Below, piece after piece: positions 11,960 to 21,779 of a stretch of DNA of 64,000 nt. The DNA is from Melampsora larici-populina 98AG31 (taxonomy: Eukaryota > Basidiomycota > Pucciniomycetes > Pucciniales > Melampsoraceae). The notes under the pieces were generated by a model. It searched no databases and was not told where the DNA came from. It saw nothing but the letters and a program-made list of their open reading frames with translations. The DNA is taken from the NCBI RefSeq assembly GCF_000204055.1, contig NW_006768835.1, positions 63,310 to 127,309 of the forward strand, given 5' to 3'. A program made the translations under genes and the position numbers. The stretch's first letter is position 1; each line of letters opens with the position of its first letter.

Positions 11960-13396
11960 GGGAAAAAAGCCAAGGGATAAAAAAATCAGCTCTTTCTACA
12001 AACTCTGAGTGTCCCTGTAAACAATCAACAAAGGAGGTGACATTAAAGTGACAGTGTGTTGATCAAGAAAGATTGATGGGTATGACTAACTTCGAAATGA
12101 CATGAGATATCTGTCACGGACCACATCTTATTGATAATCTGTTCACAAGTCAATGAAATCTAATGTATACAATAACTTGCAAAATTCTGAACTTCAATAC
12201 AATCAATGGATCAATAAATCAGTCAAAGGAGCGACCTTTTGATTCCAAAAGATTATCCACAAGAATCAATATAAATCTCGATTGAAAAAATCAAGAGATG
12301 AAATGTTTGAGACACAGATTGTAACTTACAGTGTTGGAAAAATTTGAACAAACGGGTTCGGATGATGAATTATCAAGTTGACAATCAAAAGGTGAATTTG
12401 AGTTATCCATCTGAATCAAATGATCTTCTGATCTGTGTTTATATCCAATAGTCTTGTACTGTCTACGGTGCGCTCTTCACCTACAAAGAATAAAAGTGAT
12501 AGATATTCAATTGATTGAAGTTGATTTTTTTCAATTCAAATGAAATGTACCTTGAGCCATTTGACGAAATTCATTTAAATAAGCTGCCCATTGAATACCA
12601 AGTTGATCTAAAATTTCTACATCTCCCTTGTCTATTCTTTCAGCTGAACCTGTAATGATCACACTGATTGGATGATCTCCATTATAACGTTCATGATGGA
12701 TTTGATCTTTCAATCTTCCTATCGCATTCTTGGTTCAGCCGGTTCATGTTTGCTATTAGGATGTGAGATACTCAACCAGCTAATCTACCAAAAGAGACTG
12801 TTCGAGATCCAGAATGACTATTTGTGATCAATTCCCAATCAATGAACCTATTGCCTGAAGAGACCATCTTCTGTAACAATAGGATAGTATAAGATTGGCC
12901 TGTGTGAGTATGGGAGAAACTACAGGAAATGAAATTGTTTCGGATTCACTTAAGACAGGTATTTTTGTGAGATTTAGATTGAGAAACATCCAAGATAAGT
13001 ATGTTTATGATTTGCTTTAGTTGATGAAGTTGGCTTTAAGTCATTGATTGAGATTTCTTTGATTGCCAATATAAGGTCTGCATCACCATCAGCTGTAGCA
13101 GGTGGAACGATTTGAGATCTGGCCTGAATAAAGATGATTTGATAAATCCGACGATCAGATTCTATGATTGTAAAGATTTTTGTAAAAAGCCATCAAACTG
13201 ACCTTTTCGTATGATTGGTCGTTCAAGATATGTTTTTGACTTGATTCTAGTTTGATGTTAATCAATCAAGAACCTAATGAATCCAAGAGACGAGTGATAT
13301 TGTTAGGTACTCAAGGTGTTCTTCTTTCCCAAAGACGCGAGTTTGCTTCAGCTTTGATCAGTAGTTGAATCGGTGCTGTAAGACTCGGATTGCTAG
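11960..13396 (-). pseudogene. Decayed lysine-ketoglutarate reductase (LKR/AASS-type) gene
   Basis: Several exons on the minus strand match the alanine-dehydrogenase/PNT-like LKR part of saccharopine-pathway enzymes. In order: NSRLWERRTP near 13335 (family WERRxPLxP); SQKHILNDQSYEK near 13220; DLILAIKEI near 13070; RFIDWELITN..SRTVSFGRLAG near 12820; HPISVIITGSAERIDKGDVE near 12640; EDHLIQMDNSNSPFD near 12390; VTDISCHFE near 12110; and GHSEFVERA near 12010. The enzyme condenses lysine and 2-oxoglutarate. Breaks: an in-frame TGA at 13313-13311 in place of the Leu of the PLxP motif, another at 12205-12203, and the segment that normally follows the FGxxAG motif (some 35-40 residues) is missing. 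It could not make a functional enzyme. The family call is firm; individual exon limits are not. Confidence 0.7.
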
Positions 13397-14446
13397 TAAG
13401 AAAAGTTCTAGTTTGATTGATAATGTCATTTTATCTTAGATTTGAAATTAATTAAGGTTCCAATCTCATCTTGAATGGTTGGTTTAAGGGTATGATGAGG
13501 TTATACTTTGAGTCTGCATTCAAGACTCAAGCTTCTTGACTCTGAGATTATTTTGCGGCAGAGTTGGTTTCAAAGATGAGCAAATCAGAAGGATGTCGAA
13601 TTGAACCAAAAGTCTCAGGTTGATGATCGCAAGTTGAAGCTTCACATTTGACAATCAAACTTTGTCTTCATCATCATCCTCGAAGTGTAGAAACTTAGCA
13701 AGGCAGGTAAGTTGTATCGATACGATGAACTTTGGGTCAGACACCCACTTTTTGATCTCGGATATGACCTCAAAAACAATACAGCTTTGGTTTTCAAAAG
13801 AAAATTTGGTTAAGTTATTCGGATTGTTTTGCACGTCTTAGTCTACTTCAATGAGAACAGTGCAGCTTACCATATGGTTTTAATGATTTGTCAAGTTACA
13901 TCAGATTGAATGAAGTTCATTGGAGCTTGAGTTTGTTGAAGTTGAAGTTGATTTAATCTGTTGAGATTTTTCATAAATTTGTTTGCCTGGTTCAATAGTT
14001 GACTTTGTCGGTTTGTTTTTTGAATGGTGTATAATTATATCTAGTTCTTTATATTTTAATATAGTTTTGTGTTATACAATCGAATGGAATTGAGATTTGG
14101 TGGTCATTGTTTGCTAATGAGGTGGTGATGGGCTGCAAAGGTGATTAAGCTGCTTGTATCTATTTAATGGAGATTGTAAATCAAATGAAGCCTAAGATCA
14201 AAAAAGATATACGAGTGTTTGGCACTTGATGAGTATATATGTTGTGAATGGTATGTTGAAGGCTGATGGTGGTGATTCACTGAGTTTGTCAAGGTGCCAA
14301 GACTCAGACTGACGACGCTTGTTGATTCAAATGGGAGGAAGGTGAAAGGATAAACTTTGAGAAAGGGGTGAAGCGCGTACAAGTCAGAAACTCTTTGTTG
14401 GACGCGGAAACCTGGAAATTGTTATTGGAATGTCAGAAAAGAAAAT
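13397..14446. other. A+T-rich stretch without recognised gene
   Basis: Upstream side of the decayed LKR gene. The first exon of that gene may lie here but could not be identified. No repeat structure seen. Confidence 0.35.
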
Positions 14447-14510
14447 GTGCACTGCGGGACTCGAACCCACAACCTGATCCCTATATCTAGGAGGGTGGTC
14501 TAACCACTGA
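14447..14510 (-). tRNA. 3' part of a tRNA-like sequence split by a TIR element
   Basis: On the minus strand this is the 3' portion of a tRNA-like gene: T-arm GTGGGTTCGAGTCCCGC, 3' acceptor strand AGTGCAC ending at 14447, then a TTTT run as Pol III terminator. The missing 5' part (acceptor GCGCACT and the start of the D-arm, TTAGCTCA) lies at 17815-17802, on the other side of the element at 14511-17801. Rejoined over the duplicated TCA, it has a canonical A-box-like TAGCTCAGTGG; six of seven acceptor pairs form. The anticodon arm is irregular (AGA or CCT are both possible, and the variable loop would be long), so the amino acid is not assigned. It may be a degenerate gene or a tRNA-derived repeat. 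Confidence 0.6.
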
Positions 14511-14763
14511 CACCCCGGGCAAACAGGTGACACTACATATGTAGCGTTGCGCGGACGCTTCGGGGCCGAGTCTGTGGCGTCACCTGCTGCAGCCAGCGGC
14601 GTCAGCTCGAATTTTGTAGCGTCACCTGCCCAAACTCACGTCACCCACTCGATTTTCGCCTCTTCCCATTGATCCTTTCCCCACATCAACCTCCTTTCCA
14701 CCATGGCACATTAAAAGAGTGGCTCAACTAAACTCGACAATCACCATCTTTCCAAGGAATGTA
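14511..14763 (+). repeat. Left terminal inverted repeat
   Basis: Inverted copy of 17568-17801. Contains the short palindrome CTACATATGTAG and several GTCACCTG or GGTGACG motifs that could be transposase binding sites (inference). It ends at GGAATGTA, after which the two arms diverge. Confidence 0.85.
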
Positions 14764-15150
14764 TGGAATTGCCACCAGGTGACTAATACCACTTGATCAT
14801 ACCTTGACTTCTTTGACTTTTATTGATAGACAACACTGTTTTTTGCGTTATCTAGGTCATGTAATCTGGTAGATATCTGGAAAACAAAAAACAACTCCAG
14901 GTTTCAGATGTTTAGGAAAGTATAGACTTTTAATCGGAGGGATCGATCCACATTGATACAACCTTATCGACCGAAACTATTGACTTTAAATGTGGTAAAG
15001 TTTGGGTATCTTCAAGTTGAATTGATTTTAAAATTTTGAATGTATCTTGACGACAAATTGAAGATGTACGAAATAAAACCTAGCATTGAACTTTCTGTGA
15101 AATGAGCAAAATCTGGTTAGTGATGCGAAACCAAAAAAAGACCTCAGATA

Positions 15151-16880
15151 TCAAGAATTTCGTTTTTGATCGCATACATTGAGTGCATTTTTTAATTCGA
15201 TTGGTTGATAAGATGGATTGACAGTTGTTAAGATTGCTCCTATTTCTGCAGTTGCCCATTGTAAAGTCGCATAAGAACTATTATTAATTTCTGAATAGAT
15301 TCCAACTCGATCGCCTTTTTTATTGGCCGTTGCTATTTGCAGCCCACAAGAAGACCATGTAGGCGCTGGCCAAATTACGCCTATGTGGGTGTTTCCCACG
15401 AAGAAGCGCCTACATTTATGATGTAGGCGCTGTAAACCATCCAAAATGATGCCTACATGTCAAAAAACCCATGTAGGCGTCATTTGGTTACGCCTACATT
15501 CAAAAAATGAAATGTAGGCGCTATTTTCAAGCGCCTACATGGGAAATCCAATGTAGGCGCTCAAAATTTATGCCTACATTTTTAAAATTGAGCGCATACA
15601 TTCAATTTTCAGCTCAAATAAGCGCCTACATGCAGTCCTGCATATGTAGGCGCTACAAATCCGGCAACTACAACTCCAGACTGGTCTGAAGGGTAATGAA
15701 GAACAATTTTCAAGTCAAAATGAGAGTATTGGAAGACGGAAAAAGCAGTTTGGACTCAAAATGAGTGTATTGGAAGACAGATAAAGCAGTTTGGAGTCGA
15801 AATCAGTGTATCGGAAGGCGGAAAAGTCACTCCGGAGTCAAAATGAGTGTATCAGAAGACGGAAAAGTGGTAAATTGTTTCAACTCTGAACTCAGTTTGG
15901 AGTCAAAATGAGTGTATCAGAAGCGGAAAAGGAAGTGGATTATTTCAACTCTGAACTGCTATTTACGTCTTCTGATACACTCACTTCAGAGTTGAAAAGA
16001 GCATATTCATCTTCCAGTATGCTTAACTGCTCTTTCCGTCTTCCAAAACACTCATCCAACTCCAAGCTGCTTTTTCCATCTTCTGATACACTCATTTCAA
16101 CTCCGAACTGCTTTTTCCGTCTTCAAATACTCTCATTTTAACTTGTAACTTCTTCTTCATTAGCCGTCAGACCAGTCTGGAGTTGTAAGTGTTGGATTTG
16201 GAGCGCCTACATATGCAAGACTGCATGTAGGCGCTTATTTGAGCTGAAAATTGAATGTAGGCGCTCAAAAATAGCGCCTACATTTCAAATTAGATATGTA
16301 GGTGCTTGAAAATTACGCCTACATTCTGAAATTTTGAATGTAGGTGTAACCAAATGACGCCTCCATGGGTTGTTTATCATGTAGGCGTCATTTTAGATGG
16401 TTTCCAGCGCCTACATCATAAATGTAGGCGCTTTTTCGTGGGAAACACCCATGTAGGCGCTGCCAAAACAGCGCCTACATGGTTTTCTTGTGGGCTGCAA
16501 ATAGCAATGGCCTTTTTATAATCAATCAAACCCGTGATCAATTTTCGATTTCATCAATCAAGATTAAGAATAAGAAAGACCAACCAAACACCAAGTTTTA
16601 AATGACCATTAGCGAGTCAATGAATTTGATCATCAAACTCCAAAAAAGTCCATTTAATTGTTTGATTTGAAATTTGCTGGATTCGAAGTAGCTGGTTCAT
16701 GTTTGGAGATTGATGCGACTCTTGAATGATCATTTGGTAATAGATCATTTAACCAATAGTTTGATAAAGTTTTAGATATCAGTAAGGGTTTGATTGAGCC
16801 TTTCAATTGAGAACTCGACTTTTGGATTGTCGAAGTGTTGATATATTTCGAGATTGAACTGAGCATTTTTGCGTCCAAAT
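15151..16880 (-). pseudogene. Acyl-CoA synthetase gene fragment, broken
   Basis: AMP-forming acyl-CoA synthetase/ligase N-terminal region on the minus strand. Pieces in order: an N-terminal exon with PLLISKTLSNYWLNDLLPND and SISKHEPAT (about 16880-16665); QTIKWTFLEFDDQIH-stop-LANGHLKLG (about 16650-16575), with TGA where the family has Ser or similar; and GDRVGIYSEINNSSYATLQW..TAEIGAILTTVNPSYQ (15315-15155). The family activates fatty acids with ATP and CoA. The ATP-binding and C-terminal domains are absent. A 1188-base element (15325-16512) sits at the junction just before KKGDRVGIYS. It lies wholly inside the TIR element at 14511-17801, so the fragment was probably captured. Confidence 0.75.
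15325..16512. mobile_element. hAT-like foldback element, 1188 bases
   Basis: Starts GGCCGTTGCTATTTGC and ends with its complement (GCAAATAGCAATGGCC). Flanks TTTTTATT and TTTTTATA (15317-15324, 16513-16520) agree at 7 of 8 bases, an 8-base target duplication typical of hAT elements. Arms of at least 200 bases are built from alternating TGTAGGCGC and GCGCCTACA motifs. The centre (15710-16150) repeats a GAGTGTATTGGAAGACGG-type unit in both directions. No transposase is encoded. A 281-base relative lies at 38960-39240. It interrupts the acyl-CoA synthetase fragment. Confidence 0.8.
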
Positions 16881-17567
16881 CAAAGGAAGACTAAAGGGAT
16901 TATGAAGTGTCGAATGCACAGAGCTCTAAAGTTTGAGCCCAATTTGCTCAAGTTTGCGGGAAAACCTGCATGGAATTGGACAAGCTTTTTGAAACCGACA
17001 GTAAAGTATCTTCAAATCTTTTAATTGATATCTTGTTAGATTGTGAACTTTTTGCAAAATGAGTCTGATAGAAGCTTGAGAAAAGATTTGCAATATTTTG
17101 ACTAATTATGAATTCAAATCTTATTAGATGAGGGTTTATATAGGGTTTAAGAACAGTGTTGCTCAAAGACAATCAATTTGGTTTAAAGAATTCAGAACTA
17201 ATCCTATCAGATCAACAGAATCAGTTTGTAGTTATAGTTAGAGTCAATGTGGAAGGCTATTGAGGCTATTGAGGCTTGTTTAGATGCATTGATGCCTCAT
17301 GATGTTGTGAAGAGGTCGATCAAGCTCAAGGTCAAGATCAATACAGATAAGACTAAAAGATTTTATGAAGTTGATTAAAACTTCAGCTCACGACTTATGC
17401 CATTGATCCTTTTAAGATATCTTTCCCAAACAAAATTACTAAGTATATATGACTATCCTGAAAATCTTGACACATGCATATGATGTCAGAACTGATCTGT
17501 TGTGGTCTGTTTAATCGAGATGAACACAAGAATTAATCTCTTCTTTGATGTTGATTGAGTCTAATCT
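16881..17567. other. Remainder of the TIR element interior
   Basis: A+T-rich. The minus frame 16948-17172 starts with a plausible Met but shows no domain; it might be 5' sequence captured together with the acyl-CoA synthetase fragment. Confidence 0.3.
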
Positions 17568-17801
17568 TACATTCCTTGGAAAGATGGTGATTGTCGAGTT
17601 TAGTTGAGCTACTCTTTTAATGTGCCATGGTGGAAAGGAGGTTGATGTGGGGAAAGGATCGATGGGAAGAGGCGAAAATCGAGTGGGTGAAGCTACAAAA
17701 TTCGAGCTGACACCGCTGGCTGCAGCAGGTGACGCCACAGACTCGGCCCCAAAGCGTCCGCGCGACGCTACATATGTAGCGTCACCTGTTTGCCCGGGGT
17801 G
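17568..17801 (-). repeat. Right terminal inverted repeat
   Basis: Inverted copy of 14511-14763, lacking about 19 bases between the CGAGTGGGTGA and GCTACAAAATTC segments. Open frames that read through it (17511-17889) are coincidental. Confidence 0.85.
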
Positions 17802-18179
17802 TGAGCTAAGTGCGCGTGTCCAAGTGAATGTGGTGTGGAGAAACATGCCTAACACTGAGATGGCAACCCGGAATGGCGAGTGGCACTGACAACCTTAGCC
17901 GTAGGAAGTGTACATATAGGACAGAACATATCACATATCCAACAATTGTTAACAGGGTTTGGGAGTTATGGGAGTTTTATCTGCGAACACGGTTTCCCTT
18001 TAACTTATATGATGATTATATGATATACATACAGCCATTCTGGTATTGCTTGTCGCACTTGTTTGAAAAAGAAAAACTTTGTGAGCTTGAAACCCAAGTT
18101 TTAACCAGTTAAAACCTGAAAATTGGCTGTATTTCCTTGAATTACAGCCAATTTCAAAGTTTTATCGAGTAAAAACTTA

Positions 18180-18551
18180 GGGCCCGTTCGGCTGGTTTCC
18201 AAAAATCTGTTAGACAATAATGATTTTTCAACCCTTTTTCAAGGGGCGGATTGAAAAACTCGGAATTCAGCTTTTTCGTTGACCAAACAGTTGACCAAAT
18301 AGGTCAACAAAAGATCGAAATGAAGGGGCAAACAGGGCAAAAACACTTTTTGGTCTCAAAAACAGCCTCAGGGCTGTTTTTCAAAATTGAAAATTTTTTG
18401 ATCAAAAACCGTTTTTGGTTTTGATCAAAGACCGTTGCCAAACACCTGTGTTTTTCATGAAAATCAAAAACCGTTTTGACCCAAAAACGGTATTTGGCTT
18501 TGGTGGTGTTTTTGACCAAAAACCGTTTTTGGGTTCCAGCTGAACGGGCCC
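18180..18551. mobile_element. Tourist-like MITE, 372 bases, TTA duplication
   Basis: Termini GGGCCCGTTCGGCTGG (left) and the complement of GGGCCCGTTCAGCTGG (right), with TTA on both sides (18177-18179 and 18552-18554). This combination is typical of PIF/Harbinger-derived Tourist MITEs. The interior repeats AACCGTTTTTG and its complement. No coding capacity. Its termini differ from those of the large Harbinger element at 56648-63636, so it belongs to another family. Confidence 0.85.
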
Positions 18552-19027
18552 TTAGGTTTCACCTATTTTCACTTTTTCTTTTTCAAAACGGAGCGACAAG
18601 AAATATCGGAATGGCTGTAATACATAATGCATAGGGTCAAAACAAAAAAAAACAGATCTTGGAAGCGGTATTGCATAAGTCAAACCCACTGATGTGGTTG
18701 TGATACTGACAAGATTGAATTTTTTTACTCAGTATCAAATTGGCAAGCAAATGATGATGTTTCTGCTGGTTCCTGGAATCTCTAAGAAGTTCAAAAAATC
18801 TGGGAAAATCTGGAGAGATCAGAAGCGGGCTTTGTGATGTGTGGAGATATTTTTGGATTTTTTGTGTGTTTGTCTTGGATAGATGCAAGTTATAACATAG
18901 AAGGTTGTTTTCTATTTGCCAAATAAATTGCAAGTTCATTTTGTGTCACAAATGCATTGAAGTTTTACATATTGTCTCTGAAACATGTACAGACAATGCT
19001 GCAATCCATTGTGTTGCGTAGCGCCTG

Positions 19028-19890
19028 TGGTGGTGTCATGATGCAGGTTTGTGTATCAAATAACCCTAACCCCGGCTTCTGGAAAGGTGCCACAGCTCTA
19101 TATATGGTATACAAATATTGTTCTGGAGATTTCCAGAAGGTTTTTTCCCAGAACGCCAGAACCCTTCTGGTGTTCTGGAAAACTATATTTCTGTGAACAA
19201 GGTTCCACTTTGTGTTGCAGTCATGTACTCAAGATTCTGGTATTCTGGACTGCTGGGGTTTTCAAACTTCCAGAACACCAGAATGCCAGATACCATTATA
19301 ATTTTTCTTTCTGACGTTCTGGGAAAAATCTTCTGGAAAATTCCAGAACGATATTTGTATACCACAATAGACCAGCTGTGCAGTAGTGTAGACCACATTC
19401 CGGCAACTGATATGAACCAAAACTTTGCCATAATTACATAAGCTGGGTTTCATGATGCAGGTTTGGGTATCAAATAACCCTCATCCCCGCTTCTGGAAAC
19501 ATGCCACAGTTTGATGGACCAGCTGTGCAGCAGTATAGACCACATTTTGGCACCTAATATGAACCAAAAATTTGCTCTCATCACATAAGCTGGGTTTCAT
19601 GATGCAGGTGTGGGCAACAGATAACCCTGATCCCCGCTTCTGGAAAAATGTCACATGTTTGTAAACCGGCTGTGAAGCAGCACAGACCCCATTTTGGTGA
19701 CTGATATGAACCACAACTTGGCCACAATTACGTAAGCTGGGTTTCATGATGCAGGTTTGGGTACCAGATAACCCTGATCCCCACTTCTGGAAACGTGCCA
19801 CAGGTTGATAAACCAGCTGTGCAGCAGTGTAGGCCACATTTTGACAACTGATATGAACCTTAACTTGGCCATACTTAGATAAAATAGTCT
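19028..19890. repeat. 147-base tandem satellite, interrupted by a foldback insert
   Basis: Units beginning GCTGGGTTTCATGATGCAGG start at 19442, 19589 and 19736, exactly 147 bases apart. A first unit starts near 19028, and a degraded partial unit follows from about 19883. Landmarks in each unit: ATCAAATAACCCT, CTTCTGGAAA, CCAGCTGTGCAGCAG, GATATGAACC. The first unit is split by the insert at 19105-19364. Open frames across it are artefacts of the periodicity. Confidence 0.85.
19105..19364. mobile_element. Foldback MITE, 260 bases
   Basis: Inverted arms of about 55 bases start TGGTATACAAATATTGTTCT and end with the complement (AGAACGATATTTGTATACCA). Inner arm motifs are TTCCAGAAG and CCCAGAACG. 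It sits inside the first 147-base satellite unit, which resumes directly after it with ACCAGCTGTGCAG. No clear target duplication, so superfamily is not assigned. Confidence 0.7.
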
Positions 19891-20165
19891 CACAATGCAG
19901 GTTTGATTATTAAATCACACTATTTACAAGTATGAAAACTTGCAACATATTGATAACACAAATATACACAATTATAACCACAACTTGGCCCCTGGAATTC
20001 TCAGTCAGGAAAGGTATTTAAGCTCCATCTCTTCTCCCAGATGCCCCCCATACTCTATCGTCATCTTAACAACCATCAACTTAGTACTACACTTTGAAGT
20101 CAATTTCAAAAAGAAGATTATAAGCTTGACTCATCCAGTCATTCACTATTGTTGGCTCCAAAAAT

Positions 20166-20534
20166 ATGAAATTACAATCTGCATTCACTTTTATCACATT
20201 CACAGCTTTACTACTTGGACTAGCACAGAAGAGCTTCTGTGCACTCGGAGGCCACTGTAAATCTTGTCAATTTCAAGGTCCCATGACCGTGACCCAAGAG
20301 ACTGTACCTTGTGGCAAGCCTTGGAATTGTCCAAAATGTAAAACCAATTGGAAAACCTGTAAACTCGATGTCGTCAAACCAAAATTGAAATGTCCTAAGT
20401 GTCCTGCTGAGTCAGATACAGCATCCTCTGCCAGAGGCTGTCAGTTTGATGGTGACCATATTTTCAAGTGTCCAAGTTGTGATGCAAAAAAAAGTGGCAA
20501 CAAACACTCTTCTTGCTTGCCCTGCTGGAGTTAG
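20166..20534 (+). CDS. Small cysteine-rich secreted protein, effector candidate
   Basis: 122 residues, single exon, ATG at 20166. Residues 1-25 form a signal peptide (MKLQSAFTF.. hydrophobic core TALLLGL, then KSFCA). The mature part has about 13 Cys, several as CxxC pairs: CKSC, two CPKC and one CPSC, with more isolated Cys between them, and no other domain. Such spacing could bind zinc or form disulphides; which is not decidable from sequence. A possible TATA-type box GGTATTTAAG lies about 150 bases upstream at 20014. Rust fungi secrete many proteins of this size and type into the plant; the effector role is inferred from size, signal peptide and Cys content only. The gene is intact though surrounded by repeats. 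Confidence 0.7.
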   Translation: MKLQSAFTFITFTALLLGLAQKSFCALGGHCKSCQFQGPMTVTQETVPCGKPWNCPKCKTNWKTCKLDVVKPKLKCPKCPAESDTASSARGCQFDGDHIFKCPSCDAKKSGNKHSSCLPCWS

Positions 20535-21779
20535 TTCATAAGTGAGTTTCCTTGTCAAACAGGTTTCTGTGTAATTTGCTGTGATAGACCATGCTAACCA
20601 AATATTTATCCTTTTCTGTGGTGCATCAAGTGTCTACCATCCTTAAGATCACGCCTCATTATTCAAGGCCAAAGATTATTTGAAGTGATTTTGTCAATGA
20701 TTTGACCTCATTTCAAAACTGCCCTAATCAAGCCGGTCACTATATGTATTGGCAACTCATTGGAACACATGGCATTTTCTTTATTTTCCTTCCTTTCCAC
20801 TATTTTTTTGTTAGGTTCTCTGGCCACAAAGGATGTAGCACTTGTCCATAGGAAAAGTCTGCTCTTTGATCCTGGTGTCTAAGGGTTCCTCTCCTTCACT
20901 CACTGTAGTGTGGATACAGATTTTTCAACCTTTTGAAGCACCAAAAATATGTTAGCATAGCACAAAATTGTTGTCTACATTTTTTCCCTCTTATTATCAC
21001 TCTTTTTGTTTTCACACCAAGCAGGGCCATTATAAGCTTTCTGCAACAATGTTACTAAAGCCCCAGGGGGAGAAAGCCATCTCTTTTTGCTTTTTTGTTC
21101 TTCACTGCATCAGGCAATTTATCACTGAATTACTTTTCCAAATTGTCATTTTTTTCCAGGCTGACTGAAGCATTGCCGAGATCACTGCAATACGCGGCAA
21201 TATCTGACTAGATTTGGATATTGTAGTGTTGGTACACTCTGTTATAATGGACCATCACTGCAATATAAGCCCCGGCCGATATACAAAACTCATATCACAG
21301 TGGTGGTCCATTATAACGGCACTATATAGTGCTTGTAGTGGATGAAATTTATCTCATGTGAGCTTTGGGACCTTTGGCACATTTTTTTAATATATACACA
21401 AAGTTTTTATTTCTTGTCCAACATTTGAACAAAGGAACTTTAGTAATGACCAACAAAAAAATGAAAAAGACAGATATCTATAGGGAGTAAAGGTAAAAGA
21501 GAAGAGACAAAAGTGAGATATTGAGGAAAGGGACAAAAGACAAGAATCAAATCAGGAGAAATATAAGAAAACAAAAAAGACAAGTCTTGAGAAAGAAGAT
21601 CATGAAAAGTGGAACAACAGAAAACATAAAAGTTGAAGAAAAAAAATTAAGGAAAGTGGTGAAAAGAAAAACATGAATGAAGAATAGAAAGAAAACCAAA
21701 AAAGTGAGATGAAAAGAACAACACAATGACTGGAAAGAAAATTAAAAAAGGGGAACAATAACAAGTAAAGTGACAAAAA
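20535..21779. other. Intergenic with a small palindromic repeat and purine-rich tract
   Basis: No gene. At 21210-21345 there is a small inverted-repeat unit whose arms share GTTATAATGGACCA, ending CACTATATAGTGCTTGTAGTGG, perhaps a Tc1/mariner- or CACTA-type MITE. From about 21425 to 21780 the plus strand is almost only A and G, directly after the end of the hAT remnant that reads leftward to 21780. Confidence 0.45.

Larger units (their letters stand above)
14511..17801. mobile_element. 3.29 kb TIR element carrying a captured gene fragment
   Basis: Bounded by long inverted repeats, 14511-14763 and 17568-17801, that are nearly identical apart from one deletion of about 19 bases in the right arm. 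Both ends read CACCCCGGGCAAACAGGTGA inward. It is flanked by TGA on both sides (14508-14510 and 17802-17804), a 3-base target duplication confirmed by the tRNA-like sequence it splits. CAC termini plus a 3-base duplication suggest a CACTA-like element, though PIF/Harbinger cannot be excluded. No transposase is inside; instead there is a broken acyl-CoA synthetase fragment, so this looks like a non-autonomous Pack-type element. Confidence 0.8.

Noticed and set aside
14164..14382. Minus-strand frame of 72 residues as a small gene
   Set aside because: Low-complexity His/Ser-rich reading with no support.
15340..16500. Regularly spaced GCGCCTACA repeats, superficially like a CRISPR array
   Set aside because: Repeats are short, occur in both orientations, spacing varies, and the whole lies within a TIR-bounded element in a eukaryote.
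17511..17889. Overlapping frames at the right arm of the TIR element
   Set aside because: They read through the terminal inverted repeat; the same residues would be read from the left arm.
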